Source: Sipunculus nudus (Eukaryota > Annelida > Sipuncula > Golfingiida > Sipunculidae). From it: a stretch of DNA of 64,000 nt. Positions 37,119 through 48,300 of the stretch are shown one piece after another. The DNA lies in contig CM049314.1 in NCBI GenBank assembly GCA_026874595.1, positions 65,880,800 through 65,944,799 of the forward strand. Reading direction: 5' to 3'. The position numbers and the translations under genes were made by a program. The notes under the pieces are model-generated. The model ran no database searches. It saw only the letters and a program-made list of their open reading frames with translations, and was not told the origin of the DNA. Each line of letters begins with the position of its first letter. Position 1 is the stretch's first letter.

Positions 37119-38622
37119 CACTATGACTCTTTTCTCCGTATTTTTCTACATATTTGAAAGAGGTTGATGGATGGGTGGATTTTAAGAAAAAGTTGTCAAA
37201 GTCTCACGTAATCTTTGAAAGCACAAACAAACTTATTTTCCCACCAGTTCTGTAACACGGAGATAACGAAAGTAATGATTTTACTATGGGACTTGACATT
37301 CGAATAATAAAAAAGATTAAACAGTTTCAAAGTAAGAGATGATGTATTTACGAGTATATACATTGTACAATATTTTTATGATTTTTTTCTTAGCGTATGT
37401 TATACTGACCTTCCTAAAATACTGAAGGTCATAAAAAATACGCGATGCTAATAAAAAAATGCCAGAGAGTCTCCTTCTAGGTACCTAATGACATTGATTC
37501 CCAGCCGAATGCAATAATAAAATTATATCGTAGCCCTGAGCCTTCTCGCAGTCTTTCACCATCGGATTTAATGCGTTTAGATATCCATAGCGTGTTGGGA
37601 AACATTTTTCCTGCGTGCCTTTGTTACCTGCGGGCAAGCCGCCTAATACGGCTTGTCAATAATGATCATACGGAAAGATGCACCGAGTCCGAAGGCAAAT
37701 CGGAGATGTTTCCTGTAGCTTATAGAAGCATTTCGTCTCCATGCGGTCAAACCCAACCTTACCTCATTAAAAATCGATCTGCTTGCTAAGGTAATCACAT
37801 CAAGCTCTCCTAAACTAATTACTAATTAGTAATCCCTAGTTGCAAATCTATTATCAATCAGATAAAAAACATTATAATAAAGCAATTATGGCCATTTGCA
37901 TAACGATAAGCTCAAAATGCTAAGACAAAACTTCACTCTTTCCGAGTCCCATTCAGTTTCTCCATTTAGAAACCTTCTTATAAAACTATTTTACTTTACT
38001 TCAAACATTTCGGAGATTCTTAAACAGTTTGAGATTAAAGACGGAAACGTTTTGCTCGCATGCTTCGTCGAAGTCATATTTGGCCTTTGTGTTGCCTGGT
38101 AACAATTCTTTTAGCTTCCCGGGCAAAAATATGACAAAGTATTATCTTTAGCAACGACAATTTATCTAGGCCTCAAAGTGTATTTGAAAATAAATTAGCA
38201 TGTAATTCAGCTCCATTCCATTAAATGAATTTTTTTTTCCTTTGAGGTTCTGACCTCGGGGTTTTATCTATGCGCTAAGTGCACTAAGCAACGTACTCTT
38301 ATCACGTAGAACTATAGCCCACAGCCGTGTTTAGTCACAAGAATGCGGCTGGCTCGGAAAAAAGACGACTGACTTAGAAGTAAGCCAACGATCAATCGTC
38401 TTAGTATTAAGCCAAGTTTCGTGGCTTGACTCGACTTGCAAAATGTCGGCCCGCTTTAACTGACCTGAAAGCCTGTTGATTCGACAATGTTATAAATTAC
38501 CTTTTTTTATTACGTGTGACTCCTAATATTTTGGGGATGTCAGGCTTAACCCCCCCCCCCCCCCCAGTTATAATACGGGGAACATCAACTTTGTAACTTA
38601 AATTATCTTTTTGTATTATTAT
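37118..38622. other. Non-coding, nothing recognised
   Basis: Contains a 16-base palindrome ATTACTAATTAGTAAT (37818-37833) and a poly-C run (about 38551-38566). Short frames are unsupported. Confidence 0.45.
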
Positions 38623-38760
38623 TTTGTATTATTTTTTCTCGAGCAAAACTGAGCTGCACAAAATCGGCTCACTTCGGCTCAATGAAATATCGGCGGCGCC
38701 TCCTGATGAACTCGGCTCCGGTCGGAATTATCTTCACTCGGCTGGTGGCGGAGCAAGTGG
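38623..38760 (+). repeat. Dispersed repeat family B, copy 2
   Basis: Matches the reverse complement of 12001-12140, with best blocks GCACAAAATCGGCTC and GGCTCAATGAAATATCGGC. The Gly/Ala-rich open frame across it (38624-38821) comes from the repeat's GGC-rich end. Confidence 0.75.
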
Positions 38761-39080
38761 CGGCGGCGCAGGGTTCTACACAGATGGTCGTTTAGTACGT
38801 TTACCTTCCCCCTTCATATAAAGAGCGGAGACTAAAAACCATGGTTACGAGGTCACATTAGAGTGGGCGCGCCATTTTTACAGTTTTGCTCCTAGGAAAG
38901 GATTATGGTTGATATCTTTGATGATTTTGATAACCGACTCAAAGCTCTAATAAAACATCCTTACAGGACAACATCCACACAGTGTTTAGCCTTCAAATGT
39001 TTGATTTTCTTTGACGGCGCGTTGAAAGAATTGGTGAAATGGTGAATTACCTAAAATTTCTTTTTTCATTTGATTGGATC
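38761..39080. other. Non-coding, nothing recognised
   Basis: Short unique spacer. Confidence 0.4.
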
Positions 39081-39140
39081 AATGAGAGAGAGAGAGAGAC
39101 AATGAGAAAGAGACAATAAGGGAGAGACAATGAGAGACAG

Positions 39141-39191
<51 letters not shown>

Positions 39192-39330
39192 AAATGAGAG
39201 AGACAATAAGAGACAGAGAGAGAGAATGAGAGAGATAGAATGAGAGACTGAGAGAGACAATGAGAGACAGAAAATGAGAGACAGAGAGAGACAATGAGAG
39301 AAACAATGTGAGAGAGACAATAAGAGAGAG

Positions 39331-39379
<49 letters not shown>

Positions 39380-39443
39380 ATGAGAGACACAGAGAGAGAC
39401 GAGAGAGAAAATGAGAGAGAGAGAGACAATGAGAGAGAGAGAC
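39081..39443. repeat. Long (GA)n/GACAATGA minisatellite
   Basis: About 360 bases of GAGAGA with recurrent GACAATGAGAGA and GACAGAGAGA units. The two long Ser/Leu-rich minus-strand frames (39066-39489) are artefacts of the dinucleotide repeat. Confidence 0.97.
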
Positions 39444-41644
39444 TGTTTTTGTAAGTTGCTGTATGTTGTACTCTGGCACTTATCAACATCTTATATTACT
39501 TTATACGAAAATTAATCTTGTTTTCTATAGGGTTCCATTCATTATGTAAAACAGATTTACATAAGATCAAACAGCTGTTTTCCATTTCTCATAATATTTT
39601 TTTTTTCAGATTATTTAATTCATTCTGCCCTTTCACCTGTGAAGTTTTTAAGAGGCTTTTACAGTCAGACAATGGCATAATACGAAAATCAGCGTGTGAC
39701 ACATGTATTGTTTGTTTGATACAGAATTATCGCTATAGGAGTACTGAGAAGTGATTTATAATGTCTGGATGAAGCTTAAAATAAATATACAGCCAACATT
39801 ATGTTTAAAAAACAGAAGGCCCTGGGATATGGAAAACTCATTATACATTTATGAACTAGAACCAACATAAATTAAGTAACTGTCATTTATTCCCGCTTTA
39901 TTGTCTATGAAGTATAGGGTTTTATTATCTAATAGATAAATTAAGACGGAATAATGTGAGAGGCGGGAAATTTATAACCGAAGTGAAATCGAGGGCAGGT
40001 TTATATGGTACAATCATTGCATCTTTGATATTTCCATAATTCTCTATTTGAGTATAAACTTTTTCCGCTGGGGAAGGTACTACGATATATTCTATTACAC
40101 TGCTATGCTGTGCTTGGGCGAGCGTTCATGGGTAACGAAAATAAGTCAAGGTTTCCAGCTTCTGGGTTACACAGAGACATTAAAAAGAAATACTCCTGGA
40201 CCATATGGCAGCTACGCGCACCTAGGGATCCATCTGTCTGGGTGTCCACTCACTTAACCAATCCCCAAGACACAAGTTTTGGCATATGTCATATAAATAT
40301 CACTAAATTTGACAAATGAATTAATTTCAACAAGTGTCTTATACAGTATTTTATCTGACATGTCTAAGGATTATGAACGTGTCTGGTGTGTCGTATTGTA
40401 TTTAGAACGACTGGACTATAAGTTTGTTTCTATTGGTATTTTTATTTCTCGGTAGCCTGCTAATCTAAACCGCCGGTTTTATTGACGTTCGGTTTTGTGT
40501 ATGTATCTCACGTGTAAAAGATCCCGAATCTTTGTGACAGCATTATTTACCTTAGAGATACACACTCCCCGGTTTTATCTCAGTTCACAAGTGCCCATTT
40601 CAGATGAGTTTGGGGCGAATACCTTAATGGAAAAAAACATGGTCCCAAGATCGCCTAAAAAATTCGATTCTTTATTCCTTCGGTCTAAATTTCCACAAAA
40701 TTTTATCAGACTCGATGAATTACTTTCTCAGTGAAGATGTAAATGTATAAACAAACTAACCAACTAATCAATACAAAACTTAATTACTTCTCATGAATTT
40801 ATAACCAAGCAATACCATCTTAGGAGATGCTTTCATTAGGGTTTATGCTTTGCTCAGTAAATTATTTTTACTTAACTTCTTATGGAATTCTCCAATGTGT
40901 AATATGAACCGAGCACTTAAGCAGTAATATACAAATCACACAATTGCACTTATCTTTATAAAGCTGCTTTGCTTAATTGCTGCATGCCAGTACAAAACCT
41001 TCCTAATAGTGGCGGGTCAAACTTTACGAGGGCTTAGTATTCCAAAGAAATCTTACCACTAATACGACTGATCCCACCCTCCTCTGGCCTTAGTTGGGGA
41101 TACTCTGTTTTTCTTTGAAGAAAAATTGTTTTCGTTTGTCTTTTTAAACCTTGTGCATAAACAGAACCGGCAGGTGACCTAAACATGCCTTTAAGACCGT
41201 TTAATGACTACATCGGAACGGTTTGGTTGAGCTTGACATTAAAAATGCATGGAATGATTAATGACTTGCACCGTATGGCGAAAACAGCACACTGCGATGG
41301 CGGGAGTACCGTGTCGTCTGCTCACAACGCAATGACGTCAGCAGACTGAACGAACGGGGCACAGATAGTGTATTTGACACTATAACTAATATGCCAGGCG
41401 TGTTTTGACCTGAATGGACTTATTTTATTAATGGGGGCAACCTAAGCGGGGTACGCCAACAGGTGCGCAGAGAATATAACGTCACAAGAGGCTGTGTGCA
41501 AAAGCAAATCACAACAAAATTGTTTATCGATTGTTTATGGTCGTAAACAATACTGCAGTGAAAGCATGCAATGATTACCTTTTTTTACAAAATTATTACG
41601 AAAAAGATTATTATAAAATAATAAATAGGCAATGATAATATTTA
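39444..41644. other. Non-coding, nothing firmly recognised
   Basis: Frames at 39518-39754, 40048-40319 and 40495-40734 lack domains. 41150-41460 is GC-richer and unique. Confidence 0.45.
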
Positions 41645-42945
41645 TACAATGAAAACTGGTCTAACGGACACCTCACTCAGGCGGACAACTGGCTATAACG
41701 TACAAGATAGTTAAGTCCCTTCAAAATTCCCTATATGTTATGTATAAGCGGGACCTCTTTAAGGCGGACACCTCACTACTGCGGACAACGGACAGCAGAT
41801 TTCAACTCAAACCAACATTCTAAGAGTAAATGAACCTGACAAATGCGGACACGATACGCCACCTCAGGCGGACACTGATCACTCGCCCCGGGCAACATCA
41901 AAGACCACCGGTACTGTAGCTGTTCCCGGGACTGGAACACAAATGATTATGCAATCCCCAGTTGTTACCTTAATGCGTGTCCGTGCTCATGTCACAGTGT
42001 GATGTGCATTCAAGTTAAACACAGCGTATATGAAGCGATAAACATCGTGACACTTTATTTCATGGTTGATCATTCACACATTGCGAAGCTGCATATTTTC
42101 GCTCGACCGCGGGGTCATTAAATTGATTAAACGGCTACCGATTTCCCATGCGTCCCTGATCTCACCACGCATTATCTAACTGTAAAATTAGCCACTTTGT
42201 TATAGCAGGGTGTTTAATATTAATTCATCGGTTTTGCTCAGTATACCTCAAACTGATCTGCTCATGCCAAACATCTGCTCGCTCCGTAGCTGTTGGTACC
42301 GTGCCGCCGTGCCCAAGCTCCTCGGTGTTCGTTTAATCTCGGGTGCCTTCAGCATTAAAGCAAATCAAACCAAACAACCATCATCAAAGAAAGTTTATTT
42401 TAGGCTAAAGCTACATTAACCTATAAAAACGAATCTTCCCAGTTTCGTAGCCATTACAATCTTCGCATTATCAACGTCGCCATTATCTTTGAGATTATCG
42501 CATTTGGACAGCTGAACAAGGAGAGTTTTAGGCAATGCCGCCCGGTTGCACCACACGTACTCCTTGGCGGGAGCTTATGCTATTTGAGAAAGTCAAGCTT
42601 ATTCGACTGAGTGAATCACCGAAAAAGAGCGTACGCGAGTATATGATCATTGTTTTTACGGATGTCTTCATAGGCTTTTCTCCTTGTACTGTTCACTACT
42701 TGAGATAAGTACAAATAACCACAGTTTGTATATGAATATTGAATGCATGGTGTGTGCATGAATATGTTGCACATATACATGAAATCTGATATAATACGAT
42801 AAACACGTTCTTGCAGCTGTTCGTTGCCTTTATTTATAATCCTTCAGTTTTCAACCAAGGTCAACCTACCTAATAAGGACACCTCACTATTAAGGACAAA
42901 ATAATTGAGTCCCTTGACTGTCCGCTTTAAACAGGTTTCACTGTA
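41645..42945. mobile_element. Candidate pogo/Tigger-type element or nested fragments
   Basis: The left end TACAATGAAAACTGGTCTAA and right end TTAAACAGGTTTCACTGTA form diverged inverted ends. Inside both ends are CGGACACCTCACT/AAGGACACCTCACT and TAAGTCCC/TGAGTCCC words. A second left-type motif at 41758-41790 suggests nesting. No transposase frame is present, so the 1.3 kb may be one non-autonomous element or two separate fragments. Confidence 0.4.
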
Positions 42946-44045
42946 TTTAAATCGTCATCACCGGAGGATGATTGGGTAAATGGGTGCAACGATTTGTCAA
43001 TGCACGAAACCAGGTAACGGACGGGTTGTCAGTCAAAAGCATCATCCATGAAATACCACTCGTAAGTCTATACGAAACTACGGCTGGGAGGAGAAGCTGG
43101 GTCATTTTGAACAGTAGGCCTTATAACAGGCTATAGATTGAAGGTGTTATGTGCAATTTGGCTGCTAATAAGACGCCGTGGTTTTGATGGATAATGCGTA
43201 TAAAGATAAGCCGACTGGGCAGAAACGAGACATATTAAAGTCAGCATGATACACGCCTCCCCCCGAACGACCTGATAAGAGTCCTTTATAAGGTGCAAAA
43301 AGAGAAGAAGGTTATTCATAACGGATGGTTAGACACTGCATAACGCATGGTTTGTCATTGCAGAGACAAAAAGGTCACCTTATCATATATCATACTTGGC
43401 CAGATGTCGTTTAGCTTAAGTCTGTGCGAAAACAAAACATCAAACAGCAGATATTGTTCCATCCTGTTACATGTAATGCGAATTATTAATTTACCTAAGT
43501 CTCAAATTAAATTAGTTCTGATGATTCAATTTCGAAAATGCTGTGTGTATACCTTTCAGGTTTTCAACTAACATGCTTTTGGGTGAATTTCTTAAATAAC
43601 ATTAAGTAAATTACTGTCCTTGATTGTTTGCCAACTGTATAGACATAGTGGATGGTAGCTCAATGTTGAGTATAAAGGCATGGACGATTCTACTGTTATT
43701 TCTAGAGGGCTAAATGGTCTGATATAAACCTTCAGAGCCAATCAACATAATGTACATGATAATAAACGCTTAACACTTTAAAAACCAGTATGATATTCCT
43801 GCCATGGCTACAGTATTGGTAACTAAGATTTTAAATCAAAATGATAGTTCTAAATAATCAAAAGTTTAAAGTGATTTCTGTCACACACAAAATAAACGGA
43901 CTTTGTCGGGGAAAAATAAGCGATCGAGAAAATTTTAAATTTTTTTATTAAGAAATATCACGCTTCGATACAAAATGCAGGAATAGCAAACTGTTCTACA
44001 GTCTTTGAGACAGTGCGCGTGAACAACACAGTGGTTAAATCACTC
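42946..44045. other. 5' flank of the peptide gene
   Basis: No coding exon found. The missing 5'-untranslated exon of the precursor gene could lie here. The open frames at 43131-43571 have no domain. Confidence 0.4.
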
Positions 44046-44056
44046 TATATAAAATA
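44046..44056 (+). promoter_or_regulatory. Possible TATA box upstream of the precursor
   Basis: CTATATAAAATAG lies about 240 bases before the splice acceptor. A start about 30 bases downstream could make a short non-coding exon ending at a donor-like TTTTG|GTAACT (about 44097) or GTG|GTAATT (about 44158). TATA-like strings are common in this AT-rich DNA, so this is only a candidate. Confidence 0.2.
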
Positions 44057-44293
44057 GCTGTATGACTGAAATTTTGCATTTTAATATACGTTTTTGGTAA
44101 CTTTGAAGGACAAACGACAAGAGCTGAAGTTACCAACAAATGTACCGGGATCATAGTGGTAATTCGCCGAAAAATAAACATTCTAAATAGTGAAAAAAAT
44201 TGTAATTTTTTTTTAAAAAAGGTTTTAAACATTATAAGTGTGGCCTTATGTCGTTACATCTTTCTTTTATTCCCTTGTTTTCCTTTGTTACAG

Positions 44294-44367
44294 GCTCTCT
44301 TGGCCACCACAATGAAGGTACCATCTTGGGTGCTTGGTCTTCTTTTGCAGTGTGCCGTGCTCGCATG
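44294..44367 (+). other. Exon with short 5'UTR and signal peptide
   Basis: The exon is bounded on the left by a strong acceptor (pyrimidine-rich run ending TTTGTTACAG at 44293). On the right is the donor ATG|GTGAGTAA, with the GT at 44368-44369. Only 18 untranslated bases precede the start codon, and CCACCACA before ATG is a good initiation context. Since the exon starts at an acceptor, at least one non-coding exon should lie further upstream. Confidence 0.75.
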
Positions 44368-44539
44368 GTGAGTAAAGTGCCTTGAATCTTTCACATTTTT
44401 TGTCATGAGATACAATTAATGAATTAATATATCTACATTGTAATTGATTTTTGTATTTACTACGTTATAAGAACACTTATTCTGTGTTGAAAAATTATTA
44501 AAATATGTCATATATTACAAACGGATATATTTAAGATAG

Positions 44540-44600
<61 letters not shown>

Positions 44601-45607
44601 ATTAATACGCGTTTTTATATGGCAAACAATATTAAACTAATATCAAGAACGTATTCTTGAGGAGAGATTTAAGATGTCAGATATGTATTTTGTTGTTTAA
44701 TTTATTTTCGCAATGTTAGTGCTCGCATGCCTATAAGATAACGATATCCCATGGTAGCCAATTTTTTTTCCGATCAAGAACATTGTAAATCTCAGAGAAT
44801 TTATTTGTTTTATTAGTTTTTATCTAGCAGCAAATATAATACCATTTTTTTCTGTCCAGGTGTTCAGCGGAAGAAAACCATGAAGAAAAAAGAATGTTGG
44901 ATCCCATAGGGGGATCTCTGTTAAAGAAACGCATGTTGGACCCAATCGGTGGATCACTTCTTAAGAAACGTATGCTGGATCCCATCGGTGGTTCTCTGCT
45001 AAAAAAGCGCATGCTGGATCCCATTGGTGGTTCTCTATTGAAAAAGCGCATGCTCGACCCAATCGGCGGATCTTTGCTGAGGAAACGCATGCTTGACCCA
45101 ATCGGAGGTTCTCTATTGAAAAAGCGCATGCTTGACCCAATCGGTGGATCTTTGCTGAAGAAACGCATGCTCGACCCAATCGGAGGTTCTCTATTGAAAA
45201 AACGCATGCTCGATCCAATCGGTGGATCTTTGCTGAAGAAACGCATGCTTGACCCAATTGGAGGATCTTTATTGAAAAAACGCATGCTTGACCCAATCGG
45301 TGGATCACTGTTAAAAAAGCGTATGCTTGACCCAATCGGTGGTTCTTTGCTGAGAAAGCGTATGCTCGATCCTATCGGAGGTTCTCTTCTACGAAAACGC
45401 CATCTTGACATGATCGGCAGTGGACTTATAAAGAAAAGCAATGAAGAAGAAAGGCGGGAACTAGACGCGATCGGTGACACTCTCTTGGGCAGGAGACATC
45501 TCGATTCTATTGGTGACAATCTTTTGGGAAGGCGGGAATTGGACGAAGACGTTTTTGATACAAGGCAGTTAAATAAGGTCGGGGATGGTGTTTATGTAAA
45601 CCAGTGA
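44312..45607 (+). CDS. Tandem-repeat secreted neuropeptide-type precursor (MLDPIGGSLL x13)
   Basis: Coding exons are 44312-44367 and 44860-45607, giving 267 residues. The split Trp codon (TG|G) restores one frame across a GTGAGT donor and a TCTGTCCAG acceptor. Residues 1-22 are a signal peptide: MKVPSW, a Leu-rich core, and ending CSA before EENHEE. After a first KR come 13 copies of MLDPIGGSLL, each followed by KKR or RKR. Next are HLDMIGSGLI (KK, then an acidic SNEEE spacer and RR), ELDAIGDTLL-GRR and HLDSIGDNLL-GRR, and a tail of ELDEDVFDTR and QLNKVGDGVYVNQ. Dibasic sites fit proprotein convertases, and Gly before RR fits C-terminal amidation. The expected product is a set of regulated secretory peptides. 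The xLDxIGG core recalls gastropod feeding-circuit-activating peptides, and [F/L]Dx[I/L] recalls the pedal peptide/orcokinin type; neither assignment is certain. A repetitive secreted structural or antimicrobial protein is a less likely alternative. Confidence 0.92.
44368..44859 (+). other. Intron of the peptide precursor gene
   Basis: 492 bases, GT...AG, phase 2. It separates the signal-peptide exon from the peptide-bearing exon. It contains a (TA)n tract at 44543-44596 and ends in a T/C-rich stretch before CCAG. Confidence 0.85.
44543..44596. repeat. Intronic (TA)n microsatellite
   Basis: Pure TA tract inside the precursor intron, likely to be length-polymorphic. Confidence 0.97.
44894..45400 (+). 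repeat. Thirteen 39-base coding repeats
   Basis: Each unit encodes MLDPIGGSLL plus KKR or RKR (RKR in units 5, 12 and 13). Units differ at many third positions (for example GGATCTTTGCTG against GGTTCTCTATTG), yet the decapeptide never changes. Units 4-9 alternate between two sequence types, indicating duplication in 78-base pairs. Long antisense frames over this stretch arise from the repeat periodicity. Confidence 0.95.
45401..45607 (+). other. C-terminal diverged peptide units
   Basis: After the identical units come HLDMIGSGLI (followed by KK, SNEEE, RR), ELDAIGDTLL-GRR, HLDSIGDNLL-GRR, ELDEDVFDTR and QLNKVGDGVYVNQ. The last segment still aligns loosely with the LDxIGDxL pattern (QLNKVGDGVY). 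The two GRR endings predict amidated peptides, unlike the main repeat, which has no Gly before KKR. Confidence 0.85.
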
Positions 45608-45910
45608 TAAAAATGATGCGAACCGAGTTTAGCCAATTCTAAATGTTCTGCACATAACATTTTCCAAAGATTCTTCAAAATGGAGCGATAAGGGAAAGCA
45701 CACTTAAAGGTAACAGCGACAAACCGACCATATCAATTCAGTCTATAGCAAGATATATTCAGTAAGAATGATCTCCGAGGGCAAATATGCTCTTGGTATC
45801 ACCCGGGGCCGGGAATAAGGGTAGTTCGGGACAACATAAATGGCAACAACATGATGACGACAATTTGATTATGCAATCTGTCAATACAAGTGCAAAAATG
45901 TAATGTAGCA

Positions 45911-45916
45911 AATAAA
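45911..45916 (+). terminator. Polyadenylation signal of the precursor gene
   Basis: Canonical AATAAA about 300 bases after the stop codon, followed by T/G-containing sequence (TTATGTTTTCATTATTCTG). It predicts a 3'UTR of roughly 310-330 bases. Confidence 0.7.
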
Positions 45917-45930
45917 GTCTACATACTTAC

Positions 45931-47710
45931 ATTATGTTTTCATTATTCTGTTGATTTGACTCATTATGTGTGAAGATTATGCAGGCATGTGTGTATGTGT
46001 GTGTCCTTGCATTGTACGTTTCGCAAAATTGACGTTAGTAAGATCCAATATGTTTCTGTCCTAATTTTATCATGCACTATGAGCTTCTTCTGGAACTATA
46101 TAAATCCGGCTTGTACAGAATGCAGTAGACCGACCAACAGGAACAATGCCCAATCGAAAGTTTACATGGCTATACTGTTTTCTTTCATATACTTGTAATA
46201 ATGGAACAAATCTTCATTGTAATTCTAGCAGTTCTAAAATAATATTAACGAGTTTCGTTTCTTCTCCACATTGGTTTACCTACTTCCGCTCGCACTTGGT
46301 CCCCAAATTGTGAACTCGTGTCTTCTGTGCACTCATCTATGACCAGTCTGTTTTCTTTTGTGAGTTTTTTGGCCAATTAGCTCTATAGTTAATACTTTTA
46401 ATTATCGTCCCCACCAGTTCCCGTTTCTCGGTTGCGCTTCAACCGATCACAAAATGTTTTCCAAGCATGTCATGGCCCGGCCACATTTTTTTCCTGGGCG
46501 CCTTGCTTGATTTTTAAATTTCTCGCTCACTGGCCCGTTCTTAGCCATCTATTTTATTTTTAATTCCTATCTGACAGAACTTTAAAGGTTTCCCGAATGG
46601 TATAAAATAAAGGAACCGTATCGCTGGAATACACTAATCTGCACTGGGTTTTCCAACGGGTGTTGCCAGTAATATATGATATAGTATATCCTAGTAATAA
46701 TATATCATATATGGCATAAAATCAAGTTATAACAAGAGATTATATTTCCAAAAAACACCATCTGTTGATGAAATACAAGTGTCATGGAGAACTTTAAAAA
46801 ATATATATAATACGTAAGAAACCTTTTCCAATAATCGACCTTCATTATGAGGGAAAATGAGATCTGCCATATAAATGTTCGGTCTGTAGAGCGGATAATG
46901 ACTAAATGGTAATTTTTCTGATTGTTTTGTTGATTCCTACGCCCACGCCGGTCTTTTTCTGTTACTCCTCACTCCGGCCGTTAGACGTCTATTAAGTTCT
47001 GATTGGTACACAGATGTTAAAAACCATGACATATGCGGGGTAAGCTACGTACGTATAGGGCTAGGACGGGAACAAAAATATAATGCGAATAGACCTAATG
47101 AATGATACACGTTATTGATTGCACAATTCCTTACGGTCATTCCAATTGCTCAAAATGAATAGTGTAAAGTTGCACAGGGACATGTTTTTATCAGGAACAC
47201 CCATGTTTGTATCGATATGCACGCAGGCAAACTGGAAACAATGACGCCTGCCAGGACCATAACGTCATATGCAAAACGGGCGGATTAAGTAGGGGCACAG
47301 CGTGCTCGCGTCCGCTCTTTTCCGACCGCAAATCTGGGAAAATAGTATATGATACACTCAATACCGAAAAGTAGCGCCTGATATCTACATAAATTATGCA
47401 TTTAGTCTATCAGCACTAACGACACGTGATTACCTGTGCCATTGTTTGTAATCAGGGCTAATATGTTCCCCCGGCCGTCATAGAAGTTATTGTTAGACCG
47501 AAAAATCTTAATTCTGATAGGCCACGACCGCCTGATGGCGTTGGTTAATGACGTGTTTTTAGACAAGAACACAACGAATCTCATACATACATCCTTAATA
47601 ACTGCAAGAAAGTAACGTGAAAAGTTTACTTATAATCAGTATCTGGGCAGTACCTTTATGGGACGTGAAGACTCTCTCTGGAACTATTCTGTGCAGAGGG
47701 TTTGACAGCA
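45931..47710. other. Non-coding, nothing recognised
   Basis: Downstream of the peptide gene. An imperfect hairpin of ATATATGATA and TATCATATAT lies at about 46670-46712. No gene. Confidence 0.45.
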
Positions 47711-47719
47711 GCTTCTATC

Positions 47720-48039
47720 TGTGATGTAGGACTCAAGTCCGGACTTAGACTCGAGTCTTAACTCAAGTTCCCTTTTTAATGGACTCGGACTTGGACTCGA
47801 GGGACATGAACTTGGACCTGTACCCGTACATAGATGAGGACTGGAGAAATAAAGCCGAATCCATCTCGAGTCAAATTTGGGAAAAAAAAACTGTCATTTA
47901 ATATAAAGACTTTTGTACATGTGATAATTGCTAACAGATTATAACAAAATAATTACACTTGATACACCAAGCTTTGCTCAACACAGAGGCCTATAAATTT
48001 AATTAACCATTTTAGCAAAAGCATTTTCTCATTTCTTCT

Positions 48040-48094
<55 letters not shown>

Positions 48095-48300
48095 AAATAT
48101 GCCCGATAATCTCAATTTTCCATTTTAAATTGCTTTTCCAGGGTACTCATATTAGACTTTGATTTGGATTGGGTTCCAAATGACTTGGACTCGAAAAAGG
48201 TTGACTTTGAACTTGAACCTCAAGGACTCGGACTCAAGGACTCAAGTAGCCTGGTCTCGGACAAACACTCAGACACGGATTTTGTGGACTCCATCAAAGA
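47720..48300. repeat. Degenerate GGACTC/GGACTT hexamer repeat in two blocks
   Basis: Blocks 47727-47880 and 48142-48300 are dominated by GGACTCGGACTTGGACTCGA-type words in both orientations. They are separated by AT-rich DNA and a (CT)n tract (48041-48090). The frame at 48159-48350 is a by-product. The blocks may be two ends of one element. Confidence 0.6.
48041..48090. repeat. (CT)n microsatellite
   Basis: Pure CT run between the two hexamer-repeat blocks. Confidence 0.97.

Noticed and set aside
38624-38821. Gly/Ala-rich 65-codon frame
   Set aside because: Falls in dispersed repeat family B. The Gly codons come from GGCGGC-rich repeat sequence.
39066-39489. Two Ser/Leu-rich minus-strand frames of 136-137 codons
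   Set aside because: Direct translation of a GA dinucleotide array.
44824-45519. 231-codon antisense frame over the peptide repeats, and a further frame at 44961-45335
   Set aside because: Open only because a 39-base repeat (multiple of three) keeps every frame free of stops. It has no start context, signal peptide or splice support, and the sense strand has a complete gene structure.
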